Below, piece by piece: positions 7,966 to 15,882 of a DNA stretch of 18,575 nt (its first letter is position 1; every line of letters starts with the position of its first letter). The stretch comes from JAWLFY01 sp964462125 (GTDB taxonomy: Bacteria; Planctomycetota; Planctomycetia; Pirellulales; Pirellulaceae). Made by a program: the position numbers and the translations under genes. A model generated the notes under the pieces. It searched no databases. It had not been told where the DNA came from and saw nothing but the letters and a program-made list of their open reading frames with translations. The stretch spans positions 1-18,575 of the forward strand of contig CAYWXT010000095.1 in NCBI GenBank assembly GCA_964462125.1. Direction: 5' to 3'.

Positions 7966-8071
7966 CGAAATCTCCACACCTGCCATCAACATTCGATTTC
8001 ATACGCCGTCCGCGGTTCGGCACTCCCTACATCCCAACGCTAACGAAAGGCGCTACTGGTCGCGAAATCAC

Positions 8072-8179
8072 ACATCAATGAGGCCGCGTTCGGTTGAACG
8101 CGGAAAGGGGGCAAGAGCCACTTCATTGCTTAAGAACAAGCCAAAGCTTCAATGAAGCCGCCGATGAACAGCGGAAAAG
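8072..8179 (-). ncRNA. Degenerate repeat - spacer - degenerate repeat: candidate crRNA-like regulatory guide (CreR/CreA type)
   Basis: On the minus strand two relics of the array repeat flank 38 nt of unique sequence. The upstream copy (8179 to 8146, 34 nt) ends in an intact 8-nt handle, ATTGAAGC, but its hairpin is reduced to CCGC/GCGG. The downstream copy (8107 to 8072) matches the array repeat at 32 of 36 positions; its hairpin CCGCGTTC/GAACGCGG is perfect with a changed loop, while its handle has decayed to ATTGATGT. The start-to-start distance is 74 nt against 72 and 71 in the true array. A crRNA processed from this unit would use exactly the two parts that are preserved: the upstream handle and the downstream hairpin. 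The spacer begins TTTGGCTTGTTCTTAAGC and matches a site upstream of csb1. Repeat relics and geometry are seen directly; transcription, processing by the Csb2 Cas6 domain and function are inferred. Confidence 0.72.
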
Positions 8180-8238
8180 TCCGAGAACAAAATCACCCGT
8201 CCCCAACTCCCATTAGAGCCGAAAAATTGGATGGAATG

Positions 8239-8259
8239 GCTTAAGAAGAAACCAAATAA
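8239..8259 (-). promoter_or_regulatory. Predicted target site (protospacer start plus TTA PAM) of the crRNA-like guide, upstream of csb1
   Basis: Reading the minus strand, TTA (8259-8257) is followed by TTTGGTTTCTTCTTAAGC (8256-8239). The guide spacer starts TTTGGCTTGTTCTTAAGC: 16 of 18 match, with mismatches at positions 6 and 9. Position 6 is a base flipped out in type I effectors and tolerates mismatch. Beyond position 21 the match is lost. TTA fits the TTN PAM reported for type I-G systems. The site lies in the AT-rich part (8221-8270) of the non-coding DNA before csb1, 111 bp upstream of its ATG, where the cas promoter is expected. I could not pick a convincing -35/-10 pair, so the exact relation to the promoter is open. 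Confidence 0.62.
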
Positions 8260-8366
8260 GTCAATTTTTGAGTACCCACCTGGGGATAACTCCGTTTACC
8301 CCTTTGAACAGCCGTCGACTCGGAACAGTTGCCCCTAAGTTTCTCCCTCACCACCAAGGACTACCC

Positions 8367-9641
8367 ATGCCCGAGACGCTCACCCACGAAAAACTCCAAG
8401 ACGCGGTCGCCAACCGCGCCGCCGCCTTCCGTTGCCGTGCGACTTTACAACCCGCCGCTGGCGAAGGAACCAAGGTCTTTCCACCGACCTATGCCGGCGC
8501 TGCCTACGCCAGCGAACAACGGCGCCTTCCCGGTCGCGAGGAGCCGGTCGCGTGCGTGCTGCTCGACAGCGTCCAGAGCCAGGCGAACCGCATGGAAGAG
8601 GCACTCCAACAAGCAGTCGATGACGGTCGAATTAAGCTGCCAGTGATCGAAGTCGATTTCGAACCGTACTTTCCCGGCGATGACCAGCCCGATGACATGC
8701 GTCTGCTCGACCCGGTCGGCAAGGTCAGTTCGCTGCAAGCTCCCCACCGCATCGCCGATGCAATCCTCCGCGATAGCTTGTGCGACGGTGTTCCTTTCCG
8801 CCAATCCGACCTCGGACGGGCAATCGATCGCGTCAGCCTCCAAAACGCCACCCCGCTGTTCGAGCTCTGCCCCACGGCGCTGCTGCTCGGCATGTGGGAC
8901 TCCACCGGCCCCAAAGGCGGCCTGGGCGCCAAGTTCGAACGCGCCATGGTCAGCGAAATCGTCGGCATCGATGCGGTCTTGGGAACCAAAACGGCCAGCC
9001 GCATCGATCCGCTTGGGATTCAACTCAAGGCTGGTCCCATCTATGAAGCCGCTGATGGCGGGTGGACGCTCGATGAGTCTCAAGCAAAGCAAGACAAAGA
9101 CAAGAAGCCGCTCACGCTCGGCAAGGATGGTCGGCCGTCCGAGGCAAACCACGGCAACGTGACCCCTTCGCTCTCAGAACGAGACCGGCAAACGGGCGAG
9201 TATCTTGCCGGTGGTGTCACGATCGAGTCTGCCGAACAAACGATCGTCCTCTCCCTCCCTGCACTCCGACGCCTCCGCTTCCCCGTCCAGGGCGAGCGGA
9301 GTGCCGAGCGAGACATCGCTGGCCGGACGGTCATCGCCGCACTGGGGCTGTGTGCAGCTGCCCTCGCGGATGAATCCGGCTTGGACCTGCGCTCCCGCTG
9401 TCTGCTTTTTCCCGAAGCCGACCTGACATGGGACCTGCTCGACCGCTCCAGCAGCGGCCAATTCACGGTCACGGCGGACCAGGCGATTGAACTGCTGAAC
9501 GCCTCCGTTGCCGCTGCGAAACAAGCTGGACTGCCGTGGCGAGAGGAACCCTTGAACCTCACTCCCTCCGATTCCTTAGTCAAACTCGTCGCGAAAAGCC
9601 AAGGCTTGGCAGCGCAGCAGGGCGGAGAAGGAGGCGAATGA
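8367..9641 (+). CDS. csb1: Type I-G CRISPR effector backbone protein Csb1 (Cas7, GSU0053 family)
   Basis: The 424-residue product matches Csb1/GSU0053, the Cas7-type subunit that polymerises along the crRNA in type I-G (I-U) effectors. Visible family features are the N-terminal LQDAVANRAAAFRCRATLQP and VACVLLDSVQSQANRMEEAL segments, and the strongly conserved block near residues 172-200 (LLLGMWDSTGPKGGLGAKFE, then SEIVGIDAV). AAGGA six bases before the ATG at 8367 sets the start; the frame runs back to a TTG at 8268, but those residues look like leader DNA. It is the first gene of the effector operon and overlaps csb2 by ATGA/ATGATG. Its 5' region carries the predicted guide target, so this gene should respond first if the autorepression is real. 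Confidence 0.93.
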   Translation: MPETLTHEKLQDAVANRAAAFRCRATLQPAAGEGTKVFPPTYAGAAYASEQRRLPGREEPVACVLLDSVQSQANRMEEALQQAVDDGRIKLPVIEVDFEPYFPGDDQPDDMRLLDPVGKVSSLQAPHRIADAILRDSLCDGVPFRQSDLGRAIDRVSLQNATPLFELCPTALLLGMWDSTGPKGGLGAKFERAMVSEIVGIDAVLGTKTASRIDPLGIQLKAGPIYEAADGGWTLDESQAKQDKDKKPLTLGKDGRPSEANHGNVTPSLSERDRQTGEYLAGGVTIESAEQTIVLSLPALRRLRFPVQGERSAERDIAGRTVIAALGLCAAALADESGLDLRSRCLLFPEADLTWDLLDRSSSGQFTVTADQAIELLNASVAAAKQAGLPWREEPLNLTPSDSLVKLVAKSQGLAAQQGGEGGE

Positions 9642-11419
9642 TGTCGGGACTCACCATCGCTTGGGAATACCTCACCGGATATGTCGTCGCGACGGATCCC
9701 AGCAGCCGCGAACGGGCGGAATGGCCGCCGCATCCGGCACGCGTCTTCATGGCCATGGCCGCAGCCTGGTTCGAAACGCCGCCGGACCAGGAGGCGTCCG
9801 ACGAGGTCAAACAGGCACATGAGCAGCAGGGCCAGGCTCTACGGTGGCTCGAAACGCTGGATGACCCTCAACTGATTCTGCCACCGGCTGACGGGGAAGC
9901 AGAACGTTCACTTGCAACCGTTTATGTTCCCGTCAACGACAAAGCGGGCCCCGCTTCGGCAACGCTGCAGTCCGCTCCGGCACTGACCCGAGGCCGGCAA
10001 CCACGCACGTTTCCGCGACGCTACGTCGGTTCCCAACCGTGTCAATTGCACTGGGATGATGCGGACGGTCTCGATTCCTACCGCGATCCACTCAGTGAGC
10101 TTTGTTCCAAAGTCACCCGGGTCGGTCATTCATCGTCATTGGTTTGCATGTGGGTCGTTGAACCCAACGAGGCGACCGAATTCGAGAGCGGCGAGCGTTG
10201 GAAGCCTTCGGACGCGATCTCGACTGGGCATTGCCGAGTGATCCGGCCGGGAATTCTCGATTCCCTACCCGATCAGACTCAAATTCCACAGATCGAAGCC
10301 TTCGCCGAAGCGATGTGGGGGGTGGAGGACGCTGATTTCGCTGCACGTCAGGCAAAACTTACGAATGACGCACACGCGAAGAAACAAGCGAACCGGAAGT
10401 TGAAAGACGCCAAGGCCGACTTTGAGAAAACATTCGGTACGAGGTGGAAGAAGTCACTTTCTCCACCGCCACGCTTGCGTCCCCGTCTCGGCCTGTGGAC
10501 TGGCTACCAGCGCATCGATCATGACGTGACGGAGCACCCATGCGGGCATACGAATTTCGATGCCGACCTGCTGGTCCTCACACGTGTTGGTGGTCCACAA
10601 CTTCCCGCGGTGTCCACCTTGGCGGTGACCCGCGCCCTGCGGGGAACCATCATGGCCCACTGCGGCGAGGGAAACGTCCCGACCTGGGTAAGCGGTCACC
10701 GCAGCGATGGCGGGCCGAACGACGACCAGCAAGGACATTTGTCATTACTTCCCTTGCCGTCCGTCGGCCACGAACATGCCGATGGTCACCTGCTCGGCGC
10801 CGCACTCGCCTTTCCACGACACGTGGACCGCCGCGAGCGTGGTCGTGTCTTGGGCAGCCTGCTACTCAACCGAATGGGCGAACCGCAGGATATTGCCCTC
10901 AAGCTGGGTCGACTCGGCGTGTGGGTCCTTCGTAAACGAGATTGGTCCGACAACCGCCACGGTCTGCGTCCCCAAACCTGGACAAAGGCGCCCGCAGGAA
11001 CGACGACCTGGGCATCGGTCACCCCAGTCGTGCTCGACAAGTTTCCCAAGGCCGATCGTGGCGATCCGCATCAACGCGATCGCTGGGAAAGCGAGGTGCG
11101 CGGCATCGTCGCGAACGCCTGCGTCCGAATCGGATTGCCCAAGCCGGCTCAGATCGACGTCGACCGAACCTGCTGGCATCGCGGTGGCGCTCGTGCCTTG
11201 ACGAAACAGCGGCGACTGCGAACTCAGCATTCCCGCGGCCACGATTCCGCGCCGCTTGGCGACGGGTTTCCCTTTTACCCCACCAAGGGAACCAACACAC
11301 CCCGCCCTCAGGTCCATGTGCTGGTGCGGTTCGCCGAACCGGTCGTTGGTCCCATCCTGCTCGGAGCGGGACGCTTCATGGGGTACGGACTCTTGAAACC
11401 GTGGGAGAGCCAAGCATGA
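9641..11419 (+). CDS. csb2: Type I-G Csb2 protein (Cas5-Cas6 fusion, GSU0054 family)
   Basis: The 592-residue product matches Csb2/GSU0054. The N-terminal Cas5-like part starts SGLTIAWEYLTGYVVATD and has EWPPHPARVF at residues 27-36. Near residues 366-393 is HLSLLPLPSVGHEHADGHLL, a Csb2 hallmark. The last 18 residues hold the glycine-rich loop GAGRFMGYGLLKPW typical of RAMP/Cas6 folds. The protein is thought to cap the crRNA 5' end and, through the Cas6 half, to cut the pre-crRNA at the base of the repeat hairpin; here that would release the ATTGAAGC handle. Two ATGs overlap the csb1 stop (9638 and 9641). AAGGAGG at 9628-9634 is best spaced for 9641, chosen here; 9638 would add one Met. Confidence 0.92.
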   Translation: MSGLTIAWEYLTGYVVATDPSSRERAEWPPHPARVFMAMAAAWFETPPDQEASDEVKQAHEQQGQALRWLETLDDPQLILPPADGEAERSLATVYVPVNDKAGPASATLQSAPALTRGRQPRTFPRRYVGSQPCQLHWDDADGLDSYRDPLSELCSKVTRVGHSSSLVCMWVVEPNEATEFESGERWKPSDAISTGHCRVIRPGILDSLPDQTQIPQIEAFAEAMWGVEDADFAARQAKLTNDAHAKKQANRKLKDAKADFEKTFGTRWKKSLSPPPRLRPRLGLWTGYQRIDHDVTEHPCGHTNFDADLLVLTRVGGPQLPAVSTLAVTRALRGTIMAHCGEGNVPTWVSGHRSDGGPNDDQQGHLSLLPLPSVGHEHADGHLLGAALAFPRHVDRRERGRVLGSLLLNRMGEPQDIALKLGRLGVWVLRKRDWSDNRHGLRPQTWTKAPAGTTTWASVTPVVLDKFPKADRGDPHQRDRWESEVRGIVANACVRIGLPKPAQIDVDRTCWHRGGARALTKQRRLRTQHSRGHDSAPLGDGFPFYPTKGTNTPRPQVHVLVRFAEPVVGPILLGAGRFMGYGLLKPWESQA

Positions 11420-14400
11420 CATCGATAAACATTACCGACTTCGATCCATTCTTTCGCGAGTTGCACGACCACGATCCTTACCCGTGGCAACGTCGACTCG
11501 CGGAACGCGCCGTAGAGGCCGAGTGGCCGGGGGCGATTGACCTTCCGACCGGCAGCGGCAAGACGGCATGCATCGATATCGCCATCTTCGCTCTCGCCTG
11601 TCAAGCATCTCTCCCGATCGAACAAAGGACCGCTCCTCGGCGGATTTTCTTCTGCGTCAATCGGCGCGTGATCGTCGATGAAGCCTTTCAACGGGCTCGC
11701 CAAATTGCGATCGACGTTTGGAACGCGGAACGCGATGGCAATAAGCCCGTGCTGCACAAGGTTGCCAACGCGCTTCGTCACGTCGCCGGGGCACCCGGCG
11801 ACAGCGACACTCCGCCACTCGACGCATTGGAAGTCCGGGGAGGAATCTATCGCGACAACCGCTGGGCACGATCGATCAGCCAACCAACCGTCGTCTGCAC
11901 GACGCTCGACCAGCTTGGATCGCGGCTGTTGTTTCGCGGCTACGGCGTTTCTCAAGGGGCTGCTCCGATTCAAGCCGCATTGGTGGCCTATGACAGTCTC
12001 GTTCTGCTCGATGAAGCCCACATCAGCACGCCGTTTTTGCAAACGTTGCAGCATGTGCAGTCCTACCTGGATCCCGAAAAATGGGCGAGGGAGTTCATCG
12101 GTGTTCGTCCCATGACCGTTGTGCCGATGACCGCGACACCGAGCGAGGACATGCAGGCGCGCGGGATCGTTTGCCTCGACGACCACGATCGCCAGGTTCC
12201 CCATCTGCTCACGCGATTGAAAGCTTCCAAACCTGCGGAACTTCCGCCCCCGAAGAAGGTCGCAGCGGAGGCAGTCAAGGCCGCAACCGATTCTGTATCC
12301 GACACCCCCGTGGCCGTTGGGATCATCGTCAATCGAATCAGCACGGCACGCGCAATCTATGACGACCTTCGGGCACTGCGAGAAGCGGCCAAGAGCAAGA
12401 AGCCAAAGATTCCATCCGATGCGGTGATTGAACTCGTCATCGGCTCCATGCGGCCCTTGGACCGTGACCAGCAGTCCAAGCGGCTGCAACCACTGGTTGG
12501 GTCCAAACGCCCCCAACCGACCTCAACACAAACGAGCTTCGTGATCGCGACCCAGTGTTTGGAAGTTGGTGCCGATTATGACTTTGATGTCCTGATCACC
12601 GAATGCGCTTCGCTTGATGCGCTGAGACAGCGTTTTGGCCGACTGAATCGTGCGGGACGTGATATCCAGGCGCGCGGCGTCATTCTCATTAATAAAAAGG
12701 ACGCCAAGCCGGAAGCGAAACTTGATGACAAGAACCCGTCCTATCGGATCTATGGCAACGCGATGGCGCGAACCTGGAACTGGTTGAACTTCCGCGAAAA
12801 GGAAGGCGTTGTCGACTTCGGAATCGACGAATTTGAACGTTTGCTCAAACAAGACGACGACTCGGCGGAACCTACAGCGAAGCTTCATTCCCCCTCCACA
12901 TCACTAAACGCCCCAGTGATGCTTCCCGCCTACATTGATCTGTGGTGCCAAACGTCGCCGCGGCCCAGCCCAGACCCTGAACCATCGCTGTTTATTCATG
13001 GCCCCCAAGGAAGTGAGCCGGACGTTCAGGTTTGTTGGCGAGCCGATCTGGTCGACGACGAAGACATGAGCCGAGCAGCTTGGTGCGACGTAGTGGCCTT
13101 GGCGCCGCCGACGTCAGCGGAGTGCATCCGAATCCCGATCTCCCGACTTCGCCGCTGGCTTTCACAACAACCGCCGGACGAGGCGGCTGACCATGGCGAC
13201 GTCTTGGGCATTCCTGAGCCAGAGAATGGGGGCAAGCAAGGTTCCAAGACGACGTCATCTCAGGTGCCGCAGGATCGCGTTGGCGTGCTCTGGCGGGGAA
13301 TGAGAAACAGCCAGTTGCTCGCTTCGCCGTCTGACCTGCGCCCCGGTGACACGCTCGTCCTCCCGACCTCGCTGGTGGATTCCAAGGAGCTGGGGCACTT
13401 TCCCGAAGAAACCGCAAACACCGACGACGCGGCCGCCACGACGCAACTCCCCATTACTGACCATGCCGAACGAGCCTGGCACGCCCGGGACCGCGCGCTT
13501 CTTCGAATCCATCCCAGCTTGCGAGACCGGTTTCCAGATTCTGCCTATCAGGACTTGCTGAATGCAATCCAAGCGGATGACCCGCCGACTCGCCAGTTGT
13601 GGCGTGAGTTGTTGGTCGGATTCAAAGCCCAGCTCCAGGAGTCCGACCGACCACTTCCACGAATCCTGGATCATCTAGCAATCGATATGACGATCGAGCA
13701 CTACCCCGATGGACGTGGCGTGGTGCTCGTCTCGCGACGACCGATCGGATCCAGCACCGATTGGTTCCTACCGGCGATGGACGACGGCGACGACGACGGT
13801 TCCAGAGCAAGACGAGTGTTCCTGCAAGATCACCTCCACCATGTCGAGCAATCGGTAGCGAACACGCTTGAGAACTTTCCTTTCACGTCGCTTGAGCACG
13901 CGTTTCGACTCGCCGCGCAATACCACGATCTGGGAAAAGCGGATGAACGTTTCCAAGCCATGCTCCATCGCGCCGATCGAACCGATGCCTGGCTCATGGC
14001 GGGCGTCGCCAACTCTCTGCTTGCCAAGTCGGAGAGTCTACCGAAATCGCTTGAACAAGCCCGTGAAGCACGAGAACGCGCCGGGCTCCCCAACGGCTTC
14101 CGGCATGAAATGCTGAGTGTACAACTCGCGGAGCATCTTGGGATCAGCGAGGACCCCCGTACTTGCGAGCTTGTTCTGCATCTGATCGGGGCTCACCACG
14201 GTTACGCGCGACCTTTCGCACCGGTCGTGATCGACGATGAACTGCCGGCCATCGATGTGGAGGTGAAAGACCAGCGTTCTAGCGTCGAATCGGAGCAGCG
14301 ACAGGAGTGGGTTCCATCCCATCGCATCGACTCGGGGATCACCGACCGGTTCTGGAACCTGACGCGACACTTTGGCTGGTGGGGACTTGCCTACTTGGAA

Positions 14401-14499
14401 GCTGTCCTCCGGCTCGCGGACCAACAAGCCAGCGCTGCCGAAGCGGCAGGCCGCTACGACCACGAAGCTTCACCCGAATCTGTAGAGACGAACGCATGA
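11416..14499 (+). CDS. cas3: Type I-G CRISPR helicase-nuclease Cas3 with C-terminal HD domain
   Basis: The 1027-residue product is a Cas3 of the I-U/I-G kind, in which the HD nuclease follows the helicase. Helicase motifs: Walker A LPTGSGKT (K49), DEAH at 199-202 within VLLDEAHIS, PMTATPS near 237-243, and motif VI QRFGRLNRAGR at 405-415. The HD domain has YHDLGKADERF with the HD pair at 837-838, HLIGAHHGYARPF about 80 residues later, and a final helical segment (GWWGLAYLEAVLRLADQQAS). It unwinds and degrades DNA after the crRNA effector opens an R-loop. The ATG at 11416 overlaps the csb2 stop in ATGA, implying translational coupling. The stop overlaps the next start in the same way. All expected catalytic motifs appear intact. 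Confidence 0.95.
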   Translation: MTSINITDFDPFFRELHDHDPYPWQRRLAERAVEAEWPGAIDLPTGSGKTACIDIAIFALACQASLPIEQRTAPRRIFFCVNRRVIVDEAFQRARQIAIDVWNAERDGNKPVLHKVANALRHVAGAPGDSDTPPLDALEVRGGIYRDNRWARSISQPTVVCTTLDQLGSRLLFRGYGVSQGAAPIQAALVAYDSLVLLDEAHISTPFLQTLQHVQSYLDPEKWAREFIGVRPMTVVPMTATPSEDMQARGIVCLDDHDRQVPHLLTRLKASKPAELPPPKKVAAEAVKAATDSVSDTPVAVGIIVNRISTARAIYDDLRALREAAKSKKPKIPSDAVIELVIGSMRPLDRDQQSKRLQPLVGSKRPQPTSTQTSFVIATQCLEVGADYDFDVLITECASLDALRQRFGRLNRAGRDIQARGVILINKKDAKPEAKLDDKNPSYRIYGNAMARTWNWLNFREKEGVVDFGIDEFERLLKQDDDSAEPTAKLHSPSTSLNAPVMLPAYIDLWCQTSPRPSPDPEPSLFIHGPQGSEPDVQVCWRADLVDDEDMSRAAWCDVVALAPPTSAECIRIPISRLRRWLSQQPPDEAADHGDVLGIPEPENGGKQGSKTTSSQVPQDRVGVLWRGMRNSQLLASPSDLRPGDTLVLPTSLVDSKELGHFPEETANTDDAAATTQLPITDHAERAWHARDRALLRIHPSLRDRFPDSAYQDLLNAIQADDPPTRQLWRELLVGFKAQLQESDRPLPRILDHLAIDMTIEHYPDGRGVVLVSRRPIGSSTDWFLPAMDDGDDDGSRARRVFLQDHLHHVEQSVANTLENFPFTSLEHAFRLAAQYHDLGKADERFQAMLHRADRTDAWLMAGVANSLLAKSESLPKSLEQAREARERAGLPNGFRHEMLSVQLAEHLGISEDPRTCELVLHLIGAHHGYARPFAPVVIDDELPAIDVEVKDQRSSVESEQRQEWVPSHRIDSGITDRFWNLTRHFGWWGLAYLEAVLRLADQQASAAEAAGRYDHEASPESVETNA

Positions 14500-15461
14500 A
14501 CAACGTGATGGACGTGAGCGATCGCTCGACGAAGGCCACGGAACAGCGGCACGGCTTGCTGCTTCCCGGAATCGACGGCAGCAATCCGCTAGGGTTTCTC
14601 GCCGCATTGGGCGTTCTGAAAGCGCTCACGGATTGGAATTCAAACGACCGCGTAACGCTCATGTGGGATCGCTATGGCGGCACATGGTCACCACGTCTTT
14701 TCAACCATGCAGCCTCCGCATCGGAGCTCGTCGCACAGTTGGATGTGGCACTGAAACAGGCACACAGTGACATTTGGTCACTCGATGCCAAACTTCCGTT
14801 CGATGCCAGCCGCCTACGACTCGCTGCACGTGCCGCCGTGAATCAATCGCGGACGGAAATGCGCGAGCAGGTTGACATGATCGCTGGAATCGGAGCAGAA
14901 AGCGTCGAAGATGACGCCGGTCAGTTTGGTGACACGCAATTGCGGATGGTACGGTCCGGCGATTCGGCCGGCAATGGACTCCTCGCGTATGCGCGTCGAA
15001 TATGCGAAGCGACAACGCGTGACGATCTCGAACACGCACTTTTTGAATCGTGGACGCTCATGGACAGTGAATGCGCCCTCCGGTGGGACCCCTCCGAGTA
15101 TCACGGGTATGCGCTTCAGTGGGTCGATCCATCCAAAGAAAAAACCGGGTCCAGCCGAGGAGGGAATCGGCTCGCTCTCATGGCCATTGCCATGTTGCCG
15201 ACGGTTCCAACCTCATCAGGAGCCAAGACCATTGGGTTTACCGAAATCGGGCGAAAACGAACGTGGTTCAGTTGGCCCATCTGGAAAAAGGCAGTCTCAC
15301 TTGATGTGGTGCGTTCACTGTTGAGTTTCTCCGACCTGCACGAACCCAAACCCGATCGCGAAAAAATGGAGCAGATGGAAATCGAGGCGATTTTCCGTTG
15401 CGAAAGAATCATGACAAGTAAGTACTATCGAAATTTCACACCGGCACAGCAAGTCACGTGA
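14496..15461 (+). CDS. Type I-G Csb3/Cas8g-like protein (large-subunit position)
   Basis: The 321-residue product starts at an ATG in ATGA overlap with the cas3 stop; the frame is open further upstream but inside cas3. Near the N-terminus it has LLLPGIDGSNPLGFLAALGV, the opening seen in the small I-U/I-G proteins located after cas3, which databases name Csb3, Cas8u/Cas8g or Cas3-extension. Later regions (CALRWDPSEYHGYALQW, GGNRLALMAIAMLPTVP, RKRTWFSWPIW) also suit that family. It probably takes the large-subunit role of PAM reading in the effector. It is short next to Csx17-type proteins (about 700 residues), so either this subtype uses a compact subunit or the protein has another role. Only its place in the operon and the N-terminal motif support the call. 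Confidence 0.72.
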   Translation: MNNVMDVSDRSTKATEQRHGLLLPGIDGSNPLGFLAALGVLKALTDWNSNDRVTLMWDRYGGTWSPRLFNHAASASELVAQLDVALKQAHSDIWSLDAKLPFDASRLRLAARAAVNQSRTEMREQVDMIAGIGAESVEDDAGQFGDTQLRMVRSGDSAGNGLLAYARRICEATTRDDLEHALFESWTLMDSECALRWDPSEYHGYALQWVDPSKEKTGSSRGGNRLALMAIAMLPTVPTSSGAKTIGFTEIGRKRTWFSWPIWKKAVSLDVVRSLLSFSDLHEPKPDREKMEQMEIEAIFRCERIMTSKYYRNFTPAQQVT

Positions 15462-15513
15462 ATCGTTTGCACGCCACACCGGGCCACCACGCCGGGAACG
15501 CATCCCGCTGGAT

Positions 15514-15593
15514 GTCGCATCATTGCGACCCGCGACACGCGATTTCGGTCACGTAGTGACCCCACGACGGTAGCCCAGCGTTTCAACGCCGGG
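15514..15593. repeat. Three consecutive short hairpins after the effector operon
   Basis: Downstream of the Csb3-like stop are three inverted repeats within 80 bp: GTCGCA-TCAT-TGCGAC (15514-15529), GGTCACGTAGTGACC (15547-15561), and CCCAGCGTTTCAACGCCGGG (15574-15593, one A/C mismatch). The last resembles a short dispersed unit of planctomycete intergenic DNA (from memory). None is followed by a T-run. They could attenuate or end effector transcription before the adaptation genes. Confidence 0.55.
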
Positions 15594-15768
15594 TTCACTT
15601 GAAAGACACGGCATCGAATACGACGAGCGTTTTGTGTGGGGAAAACACTCACCGCAATCCGAAATCCGTACAATACGAACCCTTGGCGCTGTCGCCGAGA
15701 TGAACCGTCACCGCCATCGGACGCATGCCAGAAATTTCGCTCTTTCTCAAGTTGGTTGAACTACAGTG

Positions 15769-15854
15769 GCAGGGGGGATCGGCCCCCAGTGGTATTGGTA
15801 CCGTATGAAACCGTTCGGTAGACCACTGCCGCTGGGGGGCGATTCGATCCCTGC
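15769..15854. other. Nested long-range stem-loop upstream of cas2
   Basis: GCAGGG with ATCG (15769-15781) can pair with CGATCCCTGC (15845-15854); inside it GCCCCCAG (15782-15789) pairs with CTGGGGG near 15832; TGGT (15790-15793) with ACCA (15822-15825); and TACCG (15799-15803) with CGGTA (15816-15820). The result is an extended hairpin of about 86 nt ending 28 bp before the cas2 ATG. It may be an RNA element in the cas2 leader or the relic of a palindromic mobile repeat. Together with 15462-15768 it fills the 421-bp gap between the effector and adaptation genes, where I see no gene. Confidence 0.5.
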
Positions 15855-15882
15855 GACACTCCGCCGACCCCGCCGCTCCATC

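Noticed and set aside
8031..8045. ATG-TAG minimal frame as a CreT-like mini-toxin
   Set aside because: No ribosome site or supporting context; two-codon frames are too common by chance.
7122..8081. 319-codon plus-strand open frame
   Set aside because: It is low in complexity, crosses repeats and runs antisense to the HTH gene; no domain is recognisable.
8268..8366. Upstream extension of csb1 to a TTG at 8268
   Set aside because: The added 33 residues have no family match, the TTG has no ribosome site, and AAGGA plus ATG at 8367 gives the normal Csb1 start.
15769..15882. Longer Cas2 from 15766
   Set aside because: The extra residues lie in a palindromic stem-loop and would put residues ahead of the invariant first Cas2 strand.
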